Shown: positions 9,080-18,192, numbered from the stretch's first letter. The stretch: 64,000 nucleotides of DNA from Pedobacter sp. Leaf41 (GCF_001422545.1 NZ_LMLE01000013.1:1-64000); one strand, 5' to 3'. A program made the numbers and translations. Notes: a model not told the origin generated them from the sequence alone.

Positions 9080-10042
9080 ATGCAGCAAATAAAAACATCA
9101 TTCGATTTTGAGAAACCTATTGCAGATTTAGTTCAGCAGATAGAAAAGGTTAAACAAGTTGCCGATAAAACAAAGGTAGATATGTCTGCCACGTTAGACG
9201 AGCTTGATGGCAAATTAGAAGAAACCACCAACAATTTATATAAAAATTTAACTGGCTGGAATAAGGTTCAAATGAGCCGTCATCCCGATCGTCCGCAAAC
9301 ACTCGATTACATCAGCATGATTTGTGATGATTTTATTGAGCTACATGGCGATAGGACAGTTAAAGATGATAAGGCAATTATCGGCGGTTTTGCTACCATA
9401 AACGGTCAAACGGTAATGGTTATCGGGCACCAAAAAGGTAAAAACACCAAAGAACGCCAGTTTCGTAATTTCGGTATGGCCAACCCTGAAGGCTACCGCA
9501 AAGCTTTACGTTTAATGCGTTTGGCAGAGAAGTTTAACAAACCGGTGGTTTCTTTTATCGATACAATGGGTGCGTACCCTGGTTTGGAAGCTGAAGAACG
9601 TGGTCAGGGTGAGGCAATTGCCCGCAACTTATTAGAAATGTCGGTGCTTCGTGTGCCCATTATTTGTATTGTTGTTGGTGAAGGTGCATCTGGCGGCGCT
9701 TTAGGTATTGGTATCGGCGATAAAGTTTATATGCTTGAGCATACTTGGTATTCGGTTATTTCACCAGAGTCTTGCTCTTCAATTCTTTGGAGAAGCTGGG
9801 ATTTTAAAGAGAAAGCTGCTGAATGTTTGAAGTTAACTTCTGATGATATGTTTGGCAACAAATTAATCGACGGTATTATTCCAGAACCACTTGGAGGAGC
9901 TCATCAAGATCCTGAATTAATGGGTCAAACGCTGAAAGAATACCTTATAAAGGATTTGGCTGCTTTAGGTAAGCTGAAAACGGATAAAATGATTGAGCAA
10001 AGAATTGAAAAGTTCTGTGAAATGGGCGTTGTAAATGAATAA
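9080..10042 (+). CDS. accA: Acetyl-CoA carboxylase carboxyltransferase subunit alpha
   Basis: A 320-residue cytosolic subunit that, with AccD, transfers the carboxyl group from carboxybiotin to acetyl-CoA to make malonyl-CoA, the first committed step of fatty acid synthesis. The N-terminal helical region (about 1-60) is followed by the crotonase-like carboxyltransferase fold. Family-typical phrases are SRHPDRPQTLDYI, GDR near residue 95, SFIDTMGAYPGLEAEERGQG and GEGASGGALGIG. Length matches bacterial AccA. It stands alone with its own promoter box and terminator. Confidence 0.97.
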   Translation: MQQIKTSFDFEKPIADLVQQIEKVKQVADKTKVDMSATLDELDGKLEETTNNLYKNLTGWNKVQMSRHPDRPQTLDYISMICDDFIELHGDRTVKDDKAIIGGFATINGQTVMVIGHQKGKNTKERQFRNFGMANPEGYRKALRLMRLAEKFNKPVVSFIDTMGAYPGLEAEERGQGEAIARNLLEMSVLRVPIICIVVGEGASGGALGIGIGDKVYMLEHTWYSVISPESCSSILWRSWDFKEKAAECLKLTSDDMFGNKLIDGIIPEPLGGAHQDPELMGQTLKEYLIKDLAALGKLKTDKMIEQRIEKFCEMGVVNE

Positions 10043-10061
10043 TCATTAAAAATAATTTTTG

Positions 10062-10098
10062 AATCCCGTTTAGCATCGCTAAACGGGATTTTTTTTTG
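10062..10098 (+). terminator. Rho-independent terminator after accA
   Basis: AATCCCGTTTAGC and GCTAAACGGGATT make a perfect 13-base stem with a 3-base loop, followed by a T run. Confidence 0.9.
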
Positions 10099-10136
10099 GA
10101 TTATTGGTTTCATGGATACCTTCGTTTTGTTGCCAT

Positions 10137-10500
10137 GCCCACACACGCTCACGCTCTTTTCCAAACGAGTGTGTAAATAGGCAATCGTATATTACGATGG
10201 AATCGTAAAGCTATAATGCGCTCGTTAGAAACGAGCGCAGGCGCTAAAAGATAAGAATGCTACCTTTTGGGTGCCCACGCTCGTATCCAAACAAGCGTGT
10301 AAATAGGCAATCGTATATTACGATGGAATCGTAAAGCTATAATGCGCTCGTTAGAAACGAGCGCAGGCGCTAAAAGATAAGAGGGCTAGTCTTCATTTGC
10401 CCACGCTCGTTTCCAAAGGAGTGTGTAAATAGCTAATCGTATTCTACGATGGAGAGTGCTCGTTTCCAAATGAGCACAAGCACAGGATAAATGGAAGTCG
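10137..10500. repeat. REP-like array, three units, on the 3' side of the RAYT gene
   Basis: Three direct units start at 10137, 10273 and 10399 (steps of 136 and 126 bases). A full unit carries three palindromes: an outer hairpin around CACGCTCGT.TCCAAACGAG, a middle one ATCGTA-TTMTACGAT, and a third GCGCTCGTT-AGAAACGAGCGC. Units 1 and 2 are nearly identical to each other (GGCAATCGTATATTACGATG). Unit 3 carries the AGCTAATCGTATTCTACGAT version used on the other side of the gene and is shortened. No gene lies in the stretch. Confidence 0.85.
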
Positions 10501-10501
10501 A

Positions 10502-11056
10502 TTAATAGACTTCTAATAACTCAATATCAATAATTCCACTTAACCCTGAATAATTTGAGGCTGAACTGTATATATAATGTTCCGGCTCTGAAACTATTCC
10601 AGCTTTAACCGGATTTTGGTGAATATAGTTAAGCTTTTGATAGGTGAAATCATTCGACGTCAATTCAACAGCATGGTATCCATCCTGCCAAACTTTGTAA
10701 TTTTCAATCCGCTCTAAGTATTTGCCTGCAAACTCAAACTTGTTTAACAACCATTTCTTACGACTTTCTTCCCCATTTTCTATTTCCTTAATAAGTGCTC
10801 GACTAGTAAATTTTTTAAAGTCCCTTATAATTGCAAATAATTTATCTTTTCCTGATGTTGACGCAATAAGATGGATATGATTTGTCATTAAACAGAATGC
10901 GAACAGCCTCAATCCTTTATATGATTGACAATACCTCAAAGAATCCATTATGATTTCTTTATAAGATTGTCGTGTAAAAATATCAACCCAATCTACAATG
11001 GTAAAGGTCAAGAAATAAATCCCGTCAGGATCTCGAGCAGTATATTGATCAGACAT
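10502..11056 (-). CDS. REP-associated tyrosine transposase (RAYT, Y1/HUH family)
   Basis: A 184-residue protein of the IS200-like Y1 transposase fold. The metal-binding HUH motif is His60-Ile-His62 in LMTNHIHLI. The catalytic tyrosine is Tyr144 in LNYIHQNPVKAGIV, and the WQDGYH segment at residues 123-128 is typical of RAYT proteins. RAYTs nick and join single-stranded DNA at palindromic REP sequences and are thought to spread them in trans. Here the gene is embedded between two three-unit palindromic arrays in matching orientation, as expected of a RAYT with its cognate repeats. The gene appears intact. Confidence 0.9.
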   Translation of the reverse strand: MSDQYTARDPDGIYFLTFTIVDWVDIFTRQSYKEIIMDSLRYCQSYKGLRLFAFCLMTNHIHLIASTSGKDKLFAIIRDFKKFTSRALIKEIENGEESRKKWLLNKFEFAGKYLERIENYKVWQDGYHAVELTSNDFTYQKLNYIHQNPVKAGIVSEPEHYIYSSASNYSGLSGIIDIELLEVY

Positions 11057-11111
11057 ATACTTAAATCTATAAATTTTTACGATAAAATTTTAAAACAAAA
11101 TATAGCTCCAT

Positions 11112-11451
11112 GCCCACGCTTTTTTCAAACGAGCGTGTATATAGATAATCGTATTCTACGATAGAATCGTAAAGCTAGAATGCCCTCGTTAGAAATGAGC
11201 GCAAGTGCCTAGAACGTAATTTTTACCGTGCACGCCCACGCTCGTTTCCAAATTAGTGTGTAAATAGCTAATCGTATTCTACGATAGAATCGTAAAGCTA
11301 GAATGCGCTCGTTAGAAATGAGCGCAAGCGCCTAGAACGTAATTTTTAAAGTGCACGGCCACGCTCGTTTCCAAACGAGCGTGTAAATAGCTAATCGTAT
11401 TCTACGATAGAATCGTAAAGCTAGAATGCGCTCGTTAAAAATGAGCGCAGA
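11112..11451. repeat. REP-like array, three units, on the 5' side of the RAYT gene
   Basis: Three direct units start at 11112, 11234 and 11357 (steps of 122 and 123 bases). They share CTAATCGTATTCTACGATAG, then AATCGTAAAGCTAGAATG, then a GCGCTCGTT/AATGAGCGC hairpin, and the first two end in CCTAGAACGTAATTTTT. The outer hairpin is perfect in the third unit (ACGCTCGTTT-CC-AAACGAGCGT). Orientation is the same as in the array on the other side of the transposase gene. No gene lies in 11057-11529. Confidence 0.87.
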
Positions 11452-11474
11452 CCTAATAACCACTCGACAATCCA

Positions 11475-11508
11475 TAAAAAAAGCAGCTACAATTAAATGC
11501 AGCTGCTT
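11475..11508 (-). terminator. Terminator downstream of the first DUF2723 gene
   Basis: On the minus strand AAGCAGCT and AGCTGCTT pair around a 12-base loop and are followed by a T run (A run 11475-11482 on the plus strand). Confidence 0.8.
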
Positions 11509-11529
11509 GAAAGTATTTTGAGAACTAAT

Positions 11530-14500
11530 TTACTGTGGCGCTTGTTGCGAATAGTAAGCTGAGAATTTCGCCTCTAAACCAGTGAATATCTTCTCCAGCT
11601 GTGTGCTCACTTTGGTTTGTCCATTTGCTTTAGCTGTCCTAATCATTCTATCCAGATAGTATAACCCAGTTTGCACATTTTGTGATCCTGTTAAACCTTT
11701 CGATGCGGAAAGATCCGCTAGATAGGTTAACTCTTTATTGATATAATCGCCAGATTGAGTTAAGATTTCTTTGGCCCTTGCGGTTTCACCAAGCTTGTAC
11801 AAGTTTTCGGCCATGTAAAATTTAACAACAACTGTACGAATGCCATAAAATTTCTGAGGCATTACTTCATAATACTTATCTACCACTTTTTTAGCTTCGG
11901 CGGTTTTACCTTCCTTAATCAAACTTCCAGCTAGGTTACTGAAAATATTAGTAAAGATAAAGGTATCGTCAGATGATTGTGGATCTAAATAAGTAGCATT
12001 TTTCATGTTACCCCATTTAAATTTAGTCATTACGTTGTTATACAATACAGGTGTATTCAATTGTTCTGCTCTCTCTTCCGCTGTTGTTGTATCAGGTTGT
12101 AAAGGCATTAAACGTAATGCTAAACCTTCACTATACAAATATTTATCTAAACCATTGTATTGTTCTGAAGGAACGGTCGAAGCAAAATAAATTGGACGTT
12201 TCCAATCGTTATGCGCCAAAATATCAAGCATCGCCAGTGTACCTTTTGTAACGTAACCTTTGTTGAAAGTCCAGGTCATTTCAGGAACAATTTTCGAAGC
12301 GTTGGCTGCGCTAACTGTACCTGTGCTTAACACTTGTTTAGGATCAATTGTAATTTTGAAGTTTTTAGTAGGCAAGAAATTTGATTTAGTGCCATCCTGC
12401 ATCGCAACCTTATCATTATCATCATTTGATAATAAGAGATCCACAATGTTTTTCAATTCTACCGCACCAGCAATTTTATAATCATCGTAAGGCATTACAT
12501 CACGCTCACCCTGAACATATTGCTCTGGTTTCATTGTAATTGGTAGCGGTGCAGATTCATTTTGTTTTTTTCTGGCGCCATTGATGTACCAATCGGTATC
12601 AAACAAACTTAGGTTTACTATACGAATATCAGGACGCACATTTTCTACTTCCTGGATATACCAGAGCGGATAAGTGTCATTATCGCCATAAGTAAACAGG
12701 ATGGCATTTGGGGCACAAGATTCTAAGTAATCTAAGGCAATATCATGCGGAACCATTTTGGTAGAACGATCGTGATCATCCCAACCTTGTTGAGCCATAA
12801 TTACGGGAGCGGCCAATAAACCAATTACGGTTGCCGCCACAGCGCCATTTGTTGCTGACAGCTTTTTAAATACCCATTCTTTTATGGCCAAAGCACCGAG
12901 ACCGATCCAAATGGCAAAAGCATAAAAAGATCCTACGTAAGCGTAATCACGTTCACGAGGTTCTAAAGGCTTTTGATTTAGATATAAAACAATGGCAATA
13001 CCTGTAAAGAAGAACAATAATGCCACAACGCCAGCATCCTTTTGGTTGCGTTTGAAGTGCCATAATGCCCCAATAATCCCCATAATTAATGGCAAAAAGA
13101 AGAAACGGTTATATGCATTGTTATCCACCGTAGATGGCGGTAAATTAGTTTGATCGCCCCTTAACATGGCATCAATTGGCTTAATCCCGCTAATCCAGGT
13201 TCCTTCGTGGCCACTGCCCTGGCCTTGTTCGTCGTTCTGGCGACCAGCGAAATTCCACATGAAATAACGCATATACATATAACCAATTTGATAACTGAAT
13301 AAAAAGCCTACGTTATCAACCAAGTTTGGAACTTTAGCATCATCTAAACGCATCCATTCTTTATAAAAGGCAGCATGTCTGGCGTCATCGCTATACATAC
13401 GCGGCAATAAAGTGTTGTTATTGTACTCATAATCGGTTTTTACACCAGCTTTCTCGTATTTTTCGTTTCCTTTTCTCCAAATTGTTTTTCCGCCTTCTTT
13501 AATTCCAGTTCGTTCCGAATTATAATTTGGACCATAAGCTAAAGGTCTATCGCCATATTGCTCACGATTTAAATAACTCAAAAAGGAGAATGCATCTTTC
13601 GGAGCACTGTTATTTAAGTTCGGGTCTGCTTTTGCTCTGATGATAATCATTGAGAAAGAAGCATAGCCGAAAATGATTAATACCGTAGAAATTAAGCCTA
13701 AGTTTAATAACTTTTTTTGGTGTTTGATGGAGTAACGAATCCCCCAAACCAAGGCCGAAATCACTAAAATAGCGAAAAATAGAACACCAGTTCCGAAGCC
13801 TAATCCTAAAGTATTCACAAAGAATAAATCGAAGTAAGCACCAAATGAAACCAGGTACTGGATAATTCCGTATTGGATCACCGCCAAAATTAAAATCCCA
13901 ACTACCAGAGTTTTTATAATTCCAGAAGTTGTGGCTTTGCCTGTTCTTTTAAAGTAATAAATAAAAGCTAAGGCTGGTATGGTAAGTAAGTTTAATAAGT
14001 GAATTCCGATTGATAAACCCATAATATAGGCTATGAAAAGCAGCCAACGGTCGGCTTTTGGCTCATCCGCATGAGCTTCCCACTTCAAGATTGCCCAAAA
14101 AACGATTGCTGTAAACAATGAAGATTGCGCATAAACTTCAGATTCAACTGCCGAAAACCAAAAACTATCAGAAAATGTATAGGCTAAGGCACCTACAGCA
14201 CCAGCACCCATAATACTGATCAGTTTTCCAGTGGTCAGTTCATCTCCTGCTTTTAAAACTGTTTTCTTGGCCAAAGCGGTGATGGTCCAGAATAAGAATA
14301 GGATGGTGGCGGCACTACAAATAGCCGAGCCAATATTCATCCAGTAAGCAATTCTGGTTAAATCGCCTGCGGCGAAAACAGAAAAGAAGCGTTGAATCAT
14401 CAAAAATAATGGTGCTCCTGGTTGGTGAACAACCTGCATTCTAAATGCTGAGGCGATAAATTCACCGCAATCCCAGAAACTTGCTGATGGTTCAAGAGTT

Positions 14501-14571
14501 AAAACGTAAGTTATTGTGGCAATTAAAAAGCAGATCCAGCCGACTATATTATTGACTTTTGAATAATTCAT
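11530..14571 (-). CDS. DUF2723-family polytopic membrane protein, copy A
   Basis: A 1013-residue inner-membrane protein. The N-terminus has helix 1 (about 8-27), then the family signature LEPSASFWDCGEFIASAFRM and HQPGAPLFLMIQR, followed by roughly ten more hydrophobic segments to about residue 590. A soluble C-terminal half with a TPR-like helical tail follows (about 880-1010). The family (PF11028) includes eukaryotic TMEM260, reported as a protein O-mannosyltransferase; the aspartate/glutamate after the first helix is where GT-C glycosyltransferases keep their catalytic acid. A glycosyltransferase role in envelope protein modification is inferred. It is paralogous to the gene directly upstream. 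Confidence 0.88.
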   Translation of the reverse strand: MNYSKVNNIVGWICFLIATITYVLTLEPSASFWDCGEFIASAFRMQVVHQPGAPLFLMIQRFFSVFAAGDLTRIAYWMNIGSAICSAATILFLFWTITALAKKTVLKAGDELTTGKLISIMGAGAVGALAYTFSDSFWFSAVESEVYAQSSLFTAIVFWAILKWEAHADEPKADRWLLFIAYIMGLSIGIHLLNLLTIPALAFIYYFKRTGKATTSGIIKTLVVGILILAVIQYGIIQYLVSFGAYFDLFFVNTLGLGFGTGVLFFAILVISALVWGIRYSIKHQKKLLNLGLISTVLIIFGYASFSMIIIRAKADPNLNNSAPKDAFSFLSYLNREQYGDRPLAYGPNYNSERTGIKEGGKTIWRKGNEKYEKAGVKTDYEYNNNTLLPRMYSDDARHAAFYKEWMRLDDAKVPNLVDNVGFLFSYQIGYMYMRYFMWNFAGRQNDEQGQGSGHEGTWISGIKPIDAMLRGDQTNLPPSTVDNNAYNRFFFLPLIMGIIGALWHFKRNQKDAGVVALLFFFTGIAIVLYLNQKPLEPRERDYAYVGSFYAFAIWIGLGALAIKEWVFKKLSATNGAVAATVIGLLAAPVIMAQQGWDDHDRSTKMVPHDIALDYLESCAPNAILFTYGDNDTYPLWYIQEVENVRPDIRIVNLSLFDTDWYINGARKKQNESAPLPITMKPEQYVQGERDVMPYDDYKIAGAVELKNIVDLLLSNDDNDKVAMQDGTKSNFLPTKNFKITIDPKQVLSTGTVSAANASKIVPEMTWTFNKGYVTKGTLAMLDILAHNDWKRPIYFASTVPSEQYNGLDKYLYSEGLALRLMPLQPDTTTAEERAEQLNTPVLYNNVMTKFKWGNMKNATYLDPQSSDDTFIFTNIFSNLAGSLIKEGKTAEAKKVVDKYYEVMPQKFYGIRTVVVKFYMAENLYKLGETARAKEILTQSGDYINKELTYLADLSASKGLTGSQNVQTGLYYLDRMIRTAKANGQTKVSTQLEKIFTGLEAKFSAYYSQQAPQ

Positions 14572-14734
14572 TGGGTTGTTTGATGATATTAAAAAATGTT
14601 TTCACATAAAAATGCTGCCGAAATTAACTATTCTAGTCGATAAAACAGGTAAATTATTGGATTGATTTAACAAATTTTAACGGCTTAGCTATCATTTGCA
14701 TTCACTATATTAATCTACTTTTAATTTAAATAAA

Positions 14735-14777
14735 TACAAAAACCCATAAACTGGATTGAATATCTCGTTTACGGGTT
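14735..14777 (-). terminator. Terminator downstream of the second DUF2723 gene
   Basis: On the minus strand AACCCGTAAAC and GTTTATGGGTT pair with one wobble and are followed by a T-rich tract. It separates the two paralogues, so they are probably transcribed independently. Confidence 0.7.
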
Positions 14778-14797
14778 CAGTTTTGAAAGATGAGAAC

Positions 14798-17700
14798 CTA
14801 ACTTGAAGCAAATGGACTAAAACGACCGATTAGATTATTATATTGATTTTCTAGTTTTTTGCTTAATTCCTTTTGTTTAAATGTTTCTGTCAACCGCACC
14901 ATCTGTGCAAGATAGGTAAGGTAAATGCGAACATCTTGCTCAGATACGAGTTGGCTTTTGCTTTCAGAGACATCAGCTAAATAAGCGAGTTCCTTATTAA
15001 TGTGGCTTGCTGATTTATTGATCATCTGATTTGCTCTGTTCAAATCGTTCAATCTATAAAGGCTTTCCGTAATATAAAATGAACTTACTACCTGGCGCAT
15101 GGTATAAAATTTTTCAGGAATGACCTCAAAATATTTGTTCGCCACCTGGGTGCCTTCGATGGTTTTGCCTTGATTAATCAGGGTGCTTAACAAGCCACCA
15201 AACATATTCGAAACATAAGTAACATCATCTGCCGATTGTCTATCCAGGTGGTTGGCGTGTTTAATGTTACCATAGCTATAAACGCTTATCAAATTATCAA
15301 ACATTGGCTTTGGATTGATTAATTCATCATTTTCGGTTTCCAAACGCTTTGGTTTTAATGGAAGCAATCGCTTATTAAGCCCTTCGGTGTAAAGGTATTT
15401 GTCTAAACCAATGTATTGATCTTTCGGCATGGCAGTTGTAAAATAGATCGGCCGTTCCCAATTGTTATGCGTTAAAAGATCGAATAAAGCCAAAGTTCCT
15501 TTACTTACATAATTACCCTCATAAGTCCACTCCATGGCGCTTGCAATTCTACCCGCATCTTCTTTTGGCACTGTTCCGGTATCTAAAACCTGCTTCGGAT
15601 TAACAGTGAGTTTTAAGTTTTTAGTTGGCAATATATTGTATTTCGAGCCATCACTCATGGTTGCCTTGTCATGGTCATTATCAGAAAGCAAAACTTCCAA
15701 AATATCTTTTAGTTCTACCGGGTTTGCAATTTTATAGTCTTGGTAATACATTACATCCCGTGTTCCGGCTACATACTGTTCAGGTTTTATAGTTAACGGC
15801 AGCGGTGCAGATTGGTTCTGCTTCCGTTTCATTCCATCTATATACCAATCGGCAGTAAACAAACTTAAGTTTACTACCCGTACATCGGGACGAACATTTT
15901 CTACCTCTTGTGCATACCAAACCGGATAGGTATCGTTATCGCCATAGGTAAAAAGAATAGCGTTTGGCGCACAAGATTTTAAGTAATTCACAGCCATATC
16001 ATGTGCTACGTGGCTTTCAGAACGGTCGTGGTCGTCCCAGCCTTGCGAGGCCATGAGTACAGGAACGGATAAAAGGGCAATTAAAGAAGCGAAAATGCTT
16101 GCCTTGGTTGGCGAAAGCTTCTGGAAAACCCAATCTTTCAAACCAAATACGCCGAGTCCGATCCAAATTGCGAAAGCGTAGAATGAGCCTACATAAGCAT
16201 AATCTCTTTCACGTGGTTCGATAGGCACCGAGTTGAGGTAAATTACAATGGCCACGCCTGTGAAAACGAAAAGCAATCCAATAATGCCAGCGTCTTTCTG
16301 GTTTCGTTTAAAATGCCAAATGGCCCCGATTAAACCAATAATCAATGGTAAAAAGAAGAACCTGTTGTAAGCTTTGTTTTCAGTAATTGAAGGGGGCAAA
16401 TTGGTTTGATCACCCAATCTTAATGCATCAAGCGGTTTAACCCCGCTTAACCAGGCACCATTTCTCCCGCCCAACTGCCCATCTTGATTATCTTGTCTAC
16501 CCACAAAATTCCACATAAAATAGCGCATGTACATTTGGCCGGTTTGAAAAGAGAACATATAACTTAAATTATCGCTCAAAGTTGGCTTATAGGAATCATC
16601 AAAACCCATGTAGTTTTTGTAGAAGTTAGCATGTTCTGCTTTATCGCTATACATCCGCGGAGCCAATGTTTTATCAGCAAAAACATATTCTGATTTAGTG
16701 CCGGCAGATTCATATTTATCTTTCCCTTTTCTGTAGAGCTGCCCGGTTTCTTTGATGTCGATTTTCTCAGAGTTGTAATTTTCGCCGTAAAGTAATGGGC
16801 GATCACCATATTGAGATCGGTTTACATAACTCAAAAAGTTAAAAGCATTTTCTGGATTGGTATTGTTAAGGTTTGGTTTCGCATGTGCTCTAATGATTAA
16901 AATGGCAAATGAACTGTAGCCAAAAATCAACAGCGTGGTAAAAAGCATTATTAAGTTCATTGCTCTTTTTTGCTTGCGGATAGCGTAAATTATCCCATAG
17001 CTTAAACTACCAATAACTAAAATAGCAAAGAAAAAGATACCGGTGCCGAAACTTAAACCGAGGTTGTTCACAAAGAAATAATCGAAGTTTGCCGCAGAGG
17101 AGATCAGGTATTGGATAATTCCAAATTGAACAAAGGCCAATGCGCAGATTGATATTATCAAAACTTTAATGATGCCTTGCCAGCTTGGCTTTGGATATTT
17201 CTTGATGTAATATACTAAGATTAAAGCAGGAATGGCTAAGAGATTTAACAAGTGTACACCAATAGAAAGCCCCATGATATACGCCACGAACAGCAACCAC
17301 CTGTCTGCTTTTGCGTCCTGGGCTTGCGATTCCCATTTCAGAATTCCCCAAAAAACTATCGCTGTGCATAGCGATGACATGGCATAAACCTCAGCCTCTA
17401 CTGCCGAAAACCAAAAACTATCTGAAAATGCATAGGCTAAAGCACCAACCAAACCAGCGCCAATAATGCTGATGGTTTTTGATGTAGTGATTTCTTCGCC
17501 GTTTTTGATGATAGTTTTTTTAGCCAAGGCAGTAATTGTCCAGAATAAAAATAAAATGGTGCCGGCACTTGCCAATGCAGATGCTAAATTCATGAAATAT
17601 GCAACCATCGTTTTATCGCCGAAAGCGAGGGTAGAAAATAGACGTTGAATCATGGAAACGATGGGGGCGCCAGGTTGATGAACCACTTGCATCCGGAAGG

Positions 17701-17824
17701 CAGAGGCGATGAATTCGCCACAATCCCAAAAGCTTACCGATTGATCTAAAGTTAGAATATAGGCTGTAGCGGCAACTAAAAAGCATAGCCAACCCGTGAT
17801 GGTGTTAATTTTAGCGTAGTTCAT
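14798..17824 (-). CDS. DUF2723-family polytopic membrane protein, copy B
   Basis: A 1008-residue paralogue of copy A, 226 bases upstream of it on the same strand. The N-terminal signature is conserved (LDQSVSFWDCGEFIASAFRM, HQPGAPIVSMIQR), as are the GDNDTYP and ERDYAYVGSFYAFAIWIGLG segments, so both copies probably keep the same fold and catalytic acid. The C-terminal third is the least alike part. As for copy A, a lipid-linked-sugar glycosyltransferase function is inferred from TMEM260 and not visible directly. Confidence 0.88.
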   Translation of the reverse strand: MNYAKINTITGWLCFLVAATAYILTLDQSVSFWDCGEFIASAFRMQVVHQPGAPIVSMIQRLFSTLAFGDKTMVAYFMNLASALASAGTILFLFWTITALAKKTIIKNGEEITTSKTISIIGAGLVGALAYAFSDSFWFSAVEAEVYAMSSLCTAIVFWGILKWESQAQDAKADRWLLFVAYIMGLSIGVHLLNLLAIPALILVYYIKKYPKPSWQGIIKVLIISICALAFVQFGIIQYLISSAANFDYFFVNNLGLSFGTGIFFFAILVIGSLSYGIIYAIRKQKRAMNLIMLFTTLLIFGYSSFAILIIRAHAKPNLNNTNPENAFNFLSYVNRSQYGDRPLLYGENYNSEKIDIKETGQLYRKGKDKYESAGTKSEYVFADKTLAPRMYSDKAEHANFYKNYMGFDDSYKPTLSDNLSYMFSFQTGQMYMRYFMWNFVGRQDNQDGQLGGRNGAWLSGVKPLDALRLGDQTNLPPSITENKAYNRFFFLPLIIGLIGAIWHFKRNQKDAGIIGLLFVFTGVAIVIYLNSVPIEPRERDYAYVGSFYAFAIWIGLGVFGLKDWVFQKLSPTKASIFASLIALLSVPVLMASQGWDDHDRSESHVAHDMAVNYLKSCAPNAILFTYGDNDTYPVWYAQEVENVRPDVRVVNLSLFTADWYIDGMKRKQNQSAPLPLTIKPEQYVAGTRDVMYYQDYKIANPVELKDILEVLLSDNDHDKATMSDGSKYNILPTKNLKLTVNPKQVLDTGTVPKEDAGRIASAMEWTYEGNYVSKGTLALFDLLTHNNWERPIYFTTAMPKDQYIGLDKYLYTEGLNKRLLPLKPKRLETENDELINPKPMFDNLISVYSYGNIKHANHLDRQSADDVTYVSNMFGGLLSTLINQGKTIEGTQVANKYFEVIPEKFYTMRQVVSSFYITESLYRLNDLNRANQMINKSASHINKELAYLADVSESKSQLVSEQDVRIYLTYLAQMVRLTETFKQKELSKKLENQYNNLIGRFSPFASS

Positions 17825-17898
17825 AGTAAAATTTAGTCTTTGATAATAAATGATTTAAGTGGTTCTCACTTAAAAAAGTCGTAGAAAAAAATAAAATG

Positions 17899-17930
17899 TT
17901 GCATGCGATATGATGATTTTTTTATCTTTG
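17899..17930 (+). promoter_or_regulatory. Upstream candidate promoter before tRNA-Gln
   Basis: TTGC at 17899 and TATCTTTG at 17923-17930 are spaced as in the Bacteroidota -33/-7 consensus. It lies about 117 bases before the tRNA, so it would make a long leader or a separate short RNA. Confidence 0.5.
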
Positions 17931-17982
17931 CAACGCAAGAAGGAACAGTAGGAGAGAAATTAAAAATATTTTAAAATCACTC

Positions 17983-18013
17983 TTGCAAAATTAAAATAAG
18001 GTTCCTACATTTG
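17983..18013 (+). promoter_or_regulatory. Promoter of tRNA-Gln
   Basis: TTGC at 17983 and TACATTTG at 18006-18013, 19 bases apart, match the Bacteroidota consensus well. Transcription would begin about 28 bases before the mature tRNA 5' end. Confidence 0.65.
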
Positions 18014-18047
18014 CATTCCCTTTCGAGGATTCGTTCTCGAGAAAGAT

Positions 18048-18118
18048 TGTCCGATAGTATAAGGGTAGTACAACGGTTTTTGGTACCGTTTGTCTTGGTT
18101 CGAATCCAGGTCGGACAA
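18048..18118 (+). tRNA. tRNA-Gln, anticodon TTG
   Basis: The acceptor arms TGTCCGA (18048-18054) and TCGGACA (18111-18117) pair perfectly. The anticodon stem ACGGT/ACCGT encloses the loop TTTTGGT with anticodon TTG, and the T arm contains GGTTCGAATCC. The discriminator base is A and CCA is not encoded. The tRNA is bracketed by its own promoter and terminator. Confidence 0.95.
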
Positions 18119-18132
18119 CGAAAATTTTAATG

Positions 18133-18172
18133 TCGGATCGTGTTTGTAAAATGACATGATCCGATTTTTTTT
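18133..18172 (+). terminator. Terminator between tRNA-Gln and prs
   Basis: TCGGATCGTG and CATGATCCGA pair over ten positions with one G-T wobble, followed by eight T bases. Confidence 0.85.
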
Positions 18173-18192
18173 AACCGTAAACTACACGGATC

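Noticed and set aside
10925..11164. A 79-codon frame opposite the RAYT gene
   Set aside because: It is the antisense shadow of the transposase start plus repeat sequence.
10137..11451. A CRISPR array
   Set aside because: Unit steps are 122-136 bases with conserved sequence throughout, there are no unique spacers of constant size, and no cas genes are present.
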